This document shows positions 1 to 7,027 of a DNA stretch of 64,000 nucleotides, one piece after another. Location of the stretch: positions 28,192 to 92,191 of the forward strand of contig CACENP010000004.1 of assembly GCA_902560815.1 (NCBI GenBank), in the 5' to 3' direction. How positions within the stretch are numbered: position 1 is the first letter of the stretch; each line of letters begins with the position of its first letter. Origin of the DNA: an uncultured Pelagibacteraceae bacterium (GTDB lineage: Bacteria; Pseudomonadota; Alphaproteobacteria; Pelagibacterales; Pelagibacteraceae). The translations under genes were made by a program, and so were the position numbers. The notes below the pieces were generated by a model. It was not told the origin of the DNA. It did no database searches and saw only the letters and a program-made list of their open reading frames with translations.

Positions 1-704
1 ATAATATCGATCATCATTTTTGGAATATCATAAATTATATTTAATTTACTACCTTCTTTATGTATCCATTCAATAGGTAATTCTTTAATAGTAATATTAT
101 TTTCTTTTAACAAAATAACCAATTCAACGTCAAAAGAAAAGCGATAAGATTTTAGTTTTTTAAAAACATCATATGCATAAGTTTTATTAAAAAGTTTAAA
201 ACCACATTGTGTATCTTTTATTTTAATTCTAAATAAGAAATAGATCACAAAATTAAATAATGAACCTAAAAATCTTCTTGTAATAGATGTTTTGATTTTA
301 GAAAGTGAATGATTTCTTGAGCCAAAATAAGCTATATTCTCATTTTTAATATAATTTTTTTTTACCCACTTGTCGATTTGGTTTGGATTGACTGACATGT
401 CTGCATCACAAATCAGCAGCCAGTCTTTTTTTGAATTTAATATACCTTTTTTAATTGCATATCCTTTTCCAATATTTTTTTTATATCTGATATATTTGAT
501 TTTAAATATTTTTTTATATTTTTTTATAAATTTACATATTATAAAGTCTGATTTATCAGTACTACCATCATTAACAAAAATTATTTCAACATTTTTTTTG
601 TTTACAAAATAATTGTTAAGAGTTTTTAAACTTTCCAGTAGTCTATGTTGTTCATTATAAAAAGGTATTATTACTGATAAATTATTTAGAGTTTTTTTTG
701 ACAT
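1..704 (-). CDS. Glycosyltransferase family 2 (dolichyl-phosphate-glucose-synthase-like), partial
   Basis: The gene runs off the left edge of the window, so only about 234 N-terminal residues are seen. The protein starts with a GT-A nucleotide-sugar fold: SVIIPFYNE near residue 10, VNDGSTDKS near 45, and the metal-binding DAD near 100. It continues with DTQCGFKLF, FDVEL and PIEW, which are typical of GT2 enzymes that load a sugar onto a polyprenyl phosphate. No membrane segment is visible in this part. The likely role is envelope polysaccharide or lipid-linked sugar synthesis; the substrate cannot be told. It lies 24 nt downstream of the initiator tRNA on the same strand and may share its transcript. 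The ATG at 704 has no alternative start that fits better. Confidence 0.8.
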   Translation of the reverse strand, partial: MSKKTLNNLSVIIPFYNEQHRLLESLKTLNNYFVNKKNVEIIFVNDGSTDKSDFIICKFIKKYKKIFKIKYIRYKKNIGKGYAIKKGILNSKKDWLLICDADMSVNPNQIDKWVKKNYIKNENIAYFGSRNHSLSKIKTSITRRFLGSLFNFVIYFLFRIKIKDTQCGFKLFNKTYAYDVFKKLKSYRFSFDVELVILLKENNITIKELPIEWIHKEGSKLNIIYDIPKMMIDI

Positions 705-728
705 ATGAAAAAAACGTAAAACTTATTT

Positions 729-805
729 TGGTTGCGGGGGACGGATTTGAACCGCCGACCTCAAGGTTATGAGCCTTGCGAGCTACCAGGCTGCTCCACC
801 CCGCG
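729..805 (-). tRNA. Initiator tRNA-fMet (CAT)
   Basis: A complete 77-nt cloverleaf with encoded CCA. Initiator identity comes from the C1 x A72 mismatch at the top of the acceptor stem (CGCGGGG / CCCCGCA) and from the anticodon loop CTCATAA. The anticodon stem is CAAGG/CCTTG, so only pairs 30:40 and 31:39 are G-C and pair 29:41 is A-T; most bacterial initiators have three consecutive G-C pairs here. The gene begins 4 nt after the stop codon of rpsU, so it is probably processed from the rpsU transcript. Confidence 0.95.
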
Positions 806-809
806 ATGA

Positions 810-1004
810 TTAAATCCTATTCTTAAGTTTATTTAACTTTTTAACTCTTTTAATATTTTCTTGAAGAATACGTTTTTTTTTCTCAGATGGTTTTTCATAA
901 TTATTTTTTAATTTAATTATTTTAAAAAATCCATCTCTCTGAAGTTTCCTTTTCAGTACCCTCAGAGCTTGTTCAACGTTGTTATCTTTAACTTCTATTT
1001 TAAT
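810..1004 (-). CDS. rpsU: 30S ribosomal protein S21, probable ATT start
   Basis: The protein is a small, very basic S21 (about 64 residues) with the family core VKDNNVEQALRVLKRKLQRDGFF, followed by EKPSEKKKR. S21 sits on the 30S platform near the 16S rRNA 3' end and helps initiation. Start choice: no ATG or GTG lies near the N-terminus. A clean Shine-Dalgarno GGAGG at 1010-1014 is followed after 5 nt by ATT AAA ATA GAA, and that ATT (1004-1002) falls where alphaproteobacterial S21 proteins have their first Met (M-x-V-x-V-R-D-N-N). The alternative is a TTG at 1016, but it overlaps the Shine-Dalgarno and has no ribosome site of its own. An AT-only dyad lies upstream at 1026-1041. Confidence 0.93.
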   Translation of the reverse strand: MKIEVKDNNVEQALRVLKRKLQRDGFFKIIKLKNNYEKPSEKKKRILQENIKRVKKLNKLKNRI

Positions 1005-1073
1005 AAGTGCCTCCAAAAAAAAGAGTTATTAACATTAATAATTTTAATTGTCTAGATTTCTTTCTTTATTCGT

Positions 1074-1643
1074 TTAGTTTGTTTTTTGTAATTTTTCTTT
1101 TTGTTTTTTCTCTCTTTTAATTCTTCTTTCTGCTTTTTCAACAGTATCCTGAAGATCTTTTTGAGAAAACAATCCAATTGCAACTGGGTCTTTTGGATTT
1201 AAATTATTATAATTCCAATAACTTTTATTTCTAATTGCAACCACAGAGTTTTTTGTTACGCCAACTAATTTTGCTATTTGAGAATCTTTTAAAATTGAGT
1301 ATTGTCTTATTAACCATAATGCAGAGTCAGGTTTATCTTGTCTTTTTGATAAAGGAACATATTTTTTTGTTTTTTCATTTGAGCTAGATATTTCCACATT
1401 GTAACTATTTAAATTTAAAGATCTGTTTTGATCTTTAGATGAAAGTTCAATTTCTTCTTTAGTTAACTGGCCAGAGATTATTGGATTATATCCAACTATT
1501 CCTTTTGCAACTTCTCCATCAGCTATTCCCTGGACTTCAACGACGTGAAGTTTACAAAATTCAGCAATTTGCTTGAAAGTTAATGTTGTATTTTCAACTA
1601 ACCATACAGCAGTAGCCATAGGCATTAAAGGTGCATTTGTCAT
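1074..1643 (-). CDS. trcR: TrcR / DUF1013 family cell-cycle transcriptional regulator
   Basis: A 189-residue protein recognisable as the alphaproteobacterial DUF1013 family, called TrcR in recent annotations. The N-terminal MPMATAVWLVENTTLTFKQIA segment and the later ALWLIRQYSILKDSQIAKLVGVT segment (about residues 107-130) look like two helix-turn-helix-like units. The C-terminal 30 residues are a Lys-rich tail. The family is restricted mainly to alphaproteobacteria and is linked to cell-cycle gene control; its target genes cannot be read here. It overlaps the last base of rpmE and is the last gene of the tkt operon before rpsU. Confidence 0.85.
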   Translation of the reverse strand: MTNAPLMPMATAVWLVENTTLTFKQIAEFCKLHVVEVQGIADGEVAKGIVGYNPIISGQLTKEEIELSSKDQNRSLNLNSYNVEISSSNEKTKKYVPLSKRQDKPDSALWLIRQYSILKDSQIAKLVGVTKNSVVAIRNKSYWNYNNLNPKDPVAIGLFSQKDLQDTVEKAERRIKREKKQKEKLQKTN

Positions 1644-1873
1644 TATGCTTTTTTCTCAGCTCTAAAATTTTGAAATTTTTTATTAAATTTACTTACTCTT
1701 CCTTTATCAAGGATTTTTTGTTTACCTCCTGTCCAAGCAGAGTGAGAAATTGGGTCTATTTCTAATTTTAAAGTTTCTCCTTCTGATCCCCAGGTAGATT
1801 TTGTTTCAAATTGAGATCCATCTGTCATTTCAACTTTTATCTTATGATATTTTGGATGAATATTTTTTTTCAT
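1643..1873 (-). CDS. rpmE: 50S ribosomal protein L31
   Basis: The 76-residue protein has the L31 pattern: [19 protein letters not shown] at the start, then SHSAWTGG and a basic [10 protein letters not shown] tail. L31 bridges the ribosomal subunits. No CxxC pair is present, so this is the zinc-independent (C-minus) form, which need not be replaced during zinc shortage. It lies between suhB and trcR in the minus-strand operon. Confidence 0.95.
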   Translation of the reverse strand: MKKNIHPKYHKIKVEMTDGSQFETKSTWGSEGETLKLEIDPISHSAWTGGKQKILDKGRVSKFNKKFQNFRAEKKA

Positions 1874-1908
1874 AGCTGGCTTTATAACAAAAGATTTTTT
1901 AAAAACAA

Positions 1909-2649
1909 TTAAAAGTTATTAAGATTTTCTTGCATTTTTTGATATATAGAGTTGCTTCCTGCTAATATATCAATACCAGCTTTAGATGAATTATCGATGT
2001 TATTTATTTTTCCACCAGCTTCTTCCACAATAATTATTCCCGCTGCAATATCCCAAATATTTAAATTTTTTTGAAAATATCCATCAAATCGACCTGCTCC
2101 GACATATGCCATATCTAAAGCAGCACTTCCGGATTTTCTTGTATTAAGATTATTTTTTATTTGGTCTTTGCCTCCTGTGGCAAACAAGCATTCATCGATA
2201 TTTCTTTTTTTTGAAACCCTCATCCTTTTATTATTAAAATATGCTCCATTATTTTTTTCAGCATAAAACATTTCATTTTTTATAGGATCAAAAATTAAGC
2301 CACTGATAATTTCTTTTTTTGATTTTAAAGCGATTGATATTGCAAAATGAGGTACCCCATGTAAAAAGTTTGTAGTTCCATCGATTGGGTCAATAATCCA
2401 AAAATTTTCTAAATCTGAGTTTTTTATTTCTCCCACTTCTTCACTGATTAACGAAAATTTTTTTTTATATTTTGTTAATTCCTCAATAATGATTTTTTCA
2501 GCTTTTTTATCTGAGTTTGTTACAAAATCAGAAGGTCCTTTTGATAGTACTTGTAATTTTTCCAATTCTCCAAAATCTCTAATTATTATTTTTGATGCTT
2601 TTTCTGCAGCTTTAATCATAATATTTAAATTTGAAGATATAGAATTCAT
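1909..2649 (-). CDS. suhB: Inositol-1-monophosphatase family protein
   Basis: The 246-residue protein is a member of the lithium-sensitive Mg-dependent phosphatase family. Visible metal-binding motifs are SEE around residues 69-71, DPIDGT at 87-92, and the C-terminal [15 protein letters not shown] near 199-213. It probably hydrolyses myo-inositol-1-phosphate or a related sugar phosphate; in E. coli the homologue SuhB also acts in rRNA antitermination and ribosome maturation. Its place next to efp, rpmE and rpsU fits that second role, but this is inference. It starts 5 nt after efp. Confidence 0.93.
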   Translation of the reverse strand: MNSISSNLNIMIKAAEKASKIIIRDFGELEKLQVLSKGPSDFVTNSDKKAEKIIIEELTKYKKKFSLISEEVGEIKNSDLENFWIIDPIDGTTNFLHGVPHFAISIALKSKKEIISGLIFDPIKNEMFYAEKNNGAYFNNKRMRVSKKRNIDECLFATGGKDQIKNNLNTRKSGSAALDMAYVGAGRFDGYFQKNLNIWDIAAGIIIVEEAGGKINNIDNSSKAGIDILAGSNSIYQKMQENLNNF

Positions 2650-2654
2650 ACAGT

Positions 2655-3215
2655 TTATATTTTTTTGACGTATTCAATAGATCTTGTATCAACAATTATT
2701 TCATCTCCACTTTCAATAAAAGGTGGTACTTGAATTTTAACTCCATTCTCTAATATAGCAGGTTTATAAGATGAAGAGACTGTTTGTCCTTTTAAGGCAG
2801 CATCAGTACTTTCTATTTTACAATTAACTTGATTTGGTAATTCAACAGAAATTGGCTTTTCTTCGTAAAGACTTATTTTAACCTCTAGCTCTTCTTTTAA
2901 AAATTTTCCTTTTTCTCCAACAATTTCTTTTTTTAAGCTTATTTGTTCAAACGATTTTTGGTTTATAAAGTAATATTCAGATTCATCTTGATATAAATAA
3001 TTGAAGTTTATTTCTTCAAGAGAAGCTTTCTCCACTGTATCGCTAGATCTGAATCTTTCATTTAATTTAGTACCTTTATTTACACTTTTCATTTCAACCT
3101 GATTAAATGCTCCACCTTTTCCAGGTTTTACATGTTGAGTTTTTAGAACTTCCCATAAATCATCTTTATGTTCCAATAGCATCCCAGGCTTAACTTCATT
3201 TCCAGATATTTTCAT
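2655..3215 (-). CDS. efp: Elongation factor P
   Basis: A 186-residue EF-P of normal length with an N-terminal KOW-like domain and two OB domains. The conserved loop HVKPGKGGAF puts the modifiable lysine at residue 33, the position beta-lysylated by EpmA/EpmB where those enzymes exist. EF-P relieves ribosome stalling at polyproline stretches. The start codon overlaps the thiE stop (ATGA), so the two genes are translationally coupled. Neither epmA nor epmB is in this window. Confidence 0.97.
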   Translation of the reverse strand: MKISGNEVKPGMLLEHKDDLWEVLKTQHVKPGKGGAFNQVEMKSVNKGTKLNERFRSSDTVEKASLEEINFNYLYQDESEYYFINQKSFEQISLKKEIVGEKGKFLKEELEVKISLYEEKPISVELPNQVNCKIESTDAALKGQTVSSSYKPAILENGVKIQVPPFIESGDEIIVDTRSIEYVKKI

Positions 3216-3835
3216 TGCAACTTGTTTATAGCTTCTCTCGGGTTTAATTTTTTATTATTCCAAATGTAGCCTGAGATAGCTAAAAAGTTAGCTTTATTCA
3301 ATAAAAGTTTTTTATAATTTTTATCTTTTATTCCCCCTATTGCTACAACTGGAGTATTTGTTATTTTTTTTACTAAATTTAATACTTTAAATCTTGCTTT
3401 ATATCTGACCTTTTTTGTTTTCGATGAATAAAACGCACCAAAAGCTAAATAATCTGCACCATCTGAAATAGCTCTCTTTGCAAGATTTATAGAATTATGA
3501 CAAGTGATACCAATAATTTTATTTTTTAATATTTTTTTGGCCTTTAAAATATTCATATCTTTTTGTCCCAAGTGGCAACCATCCGCATTAATTTTCTTTG
3601 CAAAAATTGGATCATCATTAATGATGAACTTAACTTTATATTTTTTACAAATTTTTTTAATTTTTTTTGCAACTATGATTTTTTTCTTTTTTTTTTCTTT
3701 TTTTAATCTTAATTGAAAAAAACTTACTTTATTTGAACTTAATACTTGTTTAAGTTTGCCATAAAAATCATTATTTTTAATATATTCTGGAGAAATTAAA
3801 TAAATAAATCTCTTATTGTTTCTATTTATTCTCAA
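3212..3835 (-). CDS. thiE: Thiamine-phosphate synthase
   Basis: ThiE joins HMP pyrophosphate and thiazole phosphate to thiamine monophosphate. The 207-residue TIM-barrel shows QLR at 41-43, INDD at 72-75, GCHLGQ at 86-91, GAFYSSKTK at 133-141 and AIGGI at 165-169. The start is a TTG inside the end of the aldolase gene (14-nt overlap); no later Met fits before the first beta strand. It lies in a sugar-phosphate operon rather than with other thiamine genes; thiD is separate at 22700-23512. SAR11 is known to lack thiC and to salvage HMP, and a lone thiE and thiD agree with that. Confidence 0.9.
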   Translation of the reverse strand: MRINRNNKRFIYLISPEYIKNNDFYGKLKQVLSSNKVSFFQLRLKKEKKKKKIIVAKKIKKICKKYKVKFIINDDPIFAKKINADGCHLGQKDMNILKAKKILKNKIIGITCHNSINLAKRAISDGADYLAFGAFYSSKTKKVRYKARFKVLNLVKKITNTPVVAIGGIKDKNYKKLLLNKANFLAISGYIWNNKKLNPREAINKLQ

Positions 3836-4832
3836 GTTCTTCAGACCACTTTCCTTGAGCAGCTAATGAGCACATTTTAGCTCTATGATCAAAAATTTGC
3901 TGAGTTCCTTTAATATTTTTAATATTTTTTGACCAAAATTTAATAGCTTCTTGTTGTAAGGCTCTTCCATAAGAATAGCTCATTATAAAATTTGTATCAT
4001 TTAATTTATTAATTAAATTTAAGTTTTCAGTTGCTTCTATTTCTGTTTGACCGCCTGATAAAAAAGCTATTCCAGGAACTTCTTTTGGAACTGATTCTTT
4101 TAAACATTTCAAGGTTAAATGAGCAATTTTTTCATTACCAATTTTATTATTTGATTTATTTCCTGGCAGTATCATATTTGGTTTTAAAATTATTCCTTCC
4201 AAGTTAACCTTGTGTTTTATTAGTTCTTCAAAGCATTTATTTATTACTTCTGAAGTTTTATTTAAACAATCTTCAGCCGAGTGATCCCCATCCATCAATA
4301 CCTCAGGTTCCACAATTGGAACCATTCCATTTTCTTGAACTATATAAGAGTATCTCGCTAAAGCATTTGCGTTTGCATCAATTGATAATTTGCTAGGATA
4401 GTTTTTTGAAATAATATAAATACCTCTCCATTTAGTAAATCTTGCTCCAAGCTTATAGTAATTTTTCAATCTTTCTCCTAAGCCATCTAATCCTTCTGTA
4501 ATTTTTTCATCAGGTGAATCCGCCAGAGGTTTTGCTCCCGTATCTACTTTTATTCCAGGTACAGCACCTGATGATGAAATTAACTCAGGAATAGTTTTTT
4601 CCGAGCTCGATTTTTGTTTTATAGTTTCGTCATATAAAATAACACCACCTATACAGGTTTTCATACTTTCAGATGAAAAAAGTGTTTCTCTAAACAGCAA
4701 CCTATTTTCTGGAGTAGATTCCACCTTAACGGCATTTAGTCTCTTAGTCATTGTTCCAGTGCTTTCATCTGCAGCCAGGATACCTTTTCCGTGAGACAAA
4801 ATTTTTAATGCAATCTTATTTAACTCAGACAT
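3822..4832 (-). CDS. Fructose-bisphosphate aldolase class I
   Basis: A 336-residue Schiff-base aldolase of the eukaryote-like class I type, interconverting fructose-1,6-bisphosphate with DHAP and GAP. Visible motifs are GILAADESTGT at 17-27, KWR at 134-136, EPE at 175-177 and the Schiff-base lysine at about 217 in ILKPNM. No metal ligands of class II enzymes are seen. It overlaps pgk by 8 nt and thiE by 14 nt, so it sits in the tkt-gap-pgk-fba series that can run in the gluconeogenic direction. Confidence 0.95.
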   Translation of the reverse strand: MSELNKIALKILSHGKGILAADESTGTMTKRLNAVKVESTPENRLLFRETLFSSESMKTCIGGVILYDETIKQKSSSEKTIPELISSSGAVPGIKVDTGAKPLADSPDEKITEGLDGLGERLKNYYKLGARFTKWRGIYIISKNYPSKLSIDANANALARYSYIVQENGMVPIVEPEVLMDGDHSAEDCLNKTSEVINKCFEELIKHKVNLEGIILKPNMILPGNKSNNKIGNEKIAHLTLKCLKESVPKEVPGIAFLSGGQTEIEATENLNLINKLNDTNFIMSYSYGRALQQEAIKFWSKNIKNIKGTQQIFDHRAKMCSLAAQGKWSEELENK

Positions 4833-6015
4833 TTTGATTTAATGCTTTTATAGCAGGTAGAGTTTTTCCTTCAAGATATTCTAAAAAAGCTCCACCAGCA
4901 GTTGAAACAAAAGTAAATGAATCAAATTTTTTAAACTTGTTTATTGCAGCAACTGTTTCACCGCCTCCTGCTACAGAAAAAATTTTATCATTCTTTGTTT
5001 TTTGAGAAATTAACTCTAATATTTTTTTTGTTCCATTTTGAAAATTTGGATTTTCAAAATATCCCGCAGGACCATTCCAAAGTATTGTTCTAGAATTATT
5101 TATAATTGACTCAATAGATGATATAGTTTTTGATCCAATATCTAAGATCATTTCATTATCTTTTATTTCATTTATATTTTTTTGTGTTCCTTCTCCATTT
5201 AGACTAGAAGATACAATTGCATCTTTAGGAATATTAATTTCACAATTGTATTTTTTTGAGTTTTCTAATATTTCTTTAATTAAAGAGCTGCACTCATTTT
5301 CACATATTGATTTTCCTATATTTGAACCAGTGTGTTTGAGCATTGTATTACCCATTCCACCTACAATTACAATATTGTTAAATTTTTTTATTAAATTGTT
5401 TATAATTTTAATTTTTGTAGAAATTTTTGAACCGCCAATTATTAGGGAAACAGGCCTTTCAATTTCTGAAGTTATTTTTTTTAATGCACTAATTTCCTCT
5501 TTAATTTGTAGTCCAAAATATGATGGAATATACTTGGTGATCCCATCAACAGATGCATGGGATCTGTGTGAACAAGAGAAAGCATCATTAACATATATAT
5601 CTCCCAATGTAGATATTTTTTTTGAAAAATTTAAGTCATTTGTTTCTTCTCCTTCGTTAAATCGAATATTTTCTAACATCAAGATTGATCCTTTTGGAAT
5701 TTTGTTTATTTCCAAAAGTGTATTCTCACTAATTAGATCCTCACTAAAAAATACATTTTTCTGAAGTAGAAGAGATAATTTTTCTGATATAGGTTTTAAA
5801 GACATTCCTTTAACGACCTTACCTTTAGGCCTTCCTATATGTGACATAATTATAATTTTTGCCTCTTTTTTTAACAAAAGTTTTATCGTTGGTATTATTT
5901 TTTCAATTCTTGAAGTTTCGGTTATTGCTCCATTTTTCATTGGAACATTTAAATCAACTCTCAATAAAACTTTTTTTCCTTTTAGATCTAAATTATTATT
6001 TGTAATGCTGTTCAT
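4825..6015 (-). CDS. pgk: Phosphoglycerate kinase
   Basis: A full-length 396-residue PGK. The N-terminal domain has LLRVDLNVPM near 17-26 and HIGRPKG near 59-65. The C-terminal nucleotide domain has GPAGYFENP and the glycine-rich VAGGGETVAA near 348-357. It converts 1,3-bisphosphoglycerate and ADP to 3-phosphoglycerate and ATP, in either direction. It is 7 nt downstream of gap and overlaps the aldolase gene. Confidence 0.97.
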   Translation of the reverse strand: MNSITNNNLDLKGKKVLLRVDLNVPMKNGAITETSRIEKIIPTIKLLLKKEAKIIIMSHIGRPKGKVVKGMSLKPISEKLSLLLQKNVFFSEDLISENTLLEINKIPKGSILMLENIRFNEGEETNDLNFSKKISTLGDIYVNDAFSCSHRSHASVDGITKYIPSYFGLQIKEEISALKKITSEIERPVSLIIGGSKISTKIKIINNLIKKFNNIVIVGGMGNTMLKHTGSNIGKSICENECSSLIKEILENSKKYNCEINIPKDAIVSSSLNGEGTQKNINEIKDNEMILDIGSKTISSIESIINNSRTILWNGPAGYFENPNFQNGTKKILELISQKTKNDKIFSVAGGGETVAAINKFKKFDSFTFVSTAGGAFLEYLEGKTLPAIKALNQNV

Positions 6016-6022
6016 GAAAAAA

Positions 6023-7027
6023 TTAAATTTTATGGATATATTCTGCTAAATCACACATCCTTGAAGCAAATCCCCATTCATTATCATACCATGCTGAAAC
6101 TTTACCCATGTCATCCCCAACAACATTAGTCAAAGATAGGTCAACGATAGAGGAATTAGGGTTATGATTAAAGTCGATTGATACAAGTTTTTCATCAGTT
6201 GCAAATAGTACATTTTTCAATTCTTTTTTTGAAGCTTTTATAAAAGTTTCATTAATTTTTTTTACAGTTAGTTTGTTTTTTGAATTAAATACTAGATCGA
6301 CCAATGAAACATTTGGGGTTGGCACTCTAATAGCCAAACCTTCAAGTTTTCCTTTTAATTCAGGTATAATTTCTCCAATAGCTTTCGAAGCACCTGTAGA
6401 AGTTGGAACCATAGACTGAGCAGCAGATCTTGCCCGTCTTGGATCTTTATGAGAGTTGTCCAATAGTCTTTGGTCAGTTGTGTATGAATGAATTGTTGTC
6501 ATAAAACCTTTTTCTATTTTAAATTCTTTATTCAACACGTATGCGATTGGCGCAAGACAATTAGTTGTACAAGAAGCAGCAGAAATTATTAAATCTTTTT
6601 TGCTAATTGATTTGTGATTTACACCATAAACAATAGTCTTGTCAGCATTTTTGCAAGGAGCTGAAACAATAACTTTTTTTGCACCATTTTTTATATGAGG
6701 ATTAAGCTTTTCTTTTGAATTAAATTTTCCTGTACACTCTAAAACATAATCTACACCAAATTTTTTCCAATTAATTTCATTCAAATTTGAATGTTGTGAG
6801 AATGTAATTTTTTTACCGTTTAAGCTTAGATAGTCATCTCCAAATTTTATTTCACAATTAAATTTTCCATGAATAGAGTCATGTTTTAATAATGAGGAGA
6901 CAACCTCAGAGTTTGATCTACTATTGATGTGTTTAATTTCTATTTTATTGTTACTATTTTCAATCAATGACCTGATGATCATTCTTCCTATTCTACCCAA
7001 ACCATTAATACCAATTTTTACTGTCAT
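6023..7027 (-). CDS. gap: Glyceraldehyde-3-phosphate dehydrogenase, type I
   Basis: A 334-residue GAPDH with an N-terminal Rossmann motif (GINGLGRIGR, 6-15), the catalytic Cys153 in SAASCTTNCLAP and the C-terminal WYDNEWGF. At the end of the second beta strand (about residues 34-40) the sequence is INSRSNS, not the IND-type stretch whose Asp selects NAD, so the enzyme may accept NADP; this is inference. The start codon overlaps the tkt stop by 4 nt. Confidence 0.96.
   Translation of the reverse strand: MTVKIGINGLGRIGRMIIRSLIENSNNKIEIKHINSRSNSEVVSSLLKHDSIHGKFNCEIKFGDDYLSLNGKKITFSQHSNLNEINWKKFGVDYVLECTGKFNSKEKLNPHIKNGAKKVIVSAPCKNADKTIVYGVNHKSISKKDLIISAASCTTNCLAPIAYVLNKEFKIEKGFMTTIHSYTTDQRLLDNSHKDPRRARSAAQSMVPTSTGASKAIGEIIPELKGKLEGLAIRVPTPNVSLVDLVFNSKNKLTVKKINETFIKASKKELKNVLFATDEKLVSIDFNHNPNSSIVDLSLTNVVGDDMGKVSAWYDNEWGFASRMCDLAEYIHKI

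Noticed and set aside
370..612. An 80-codon plus-strand frame with a hydrophobic middle.
   Set aside because: It is antisense to the GT2 glycosyltransferase on the minus strand, whose motifs are clear.
5246..5764. A 172-codon frame antisense to pgk.
   Set aside because: It is phenylalanine/isoleucine-rich antisense noise from Lys/Asn codons of pgk, with no family match and no promoter.
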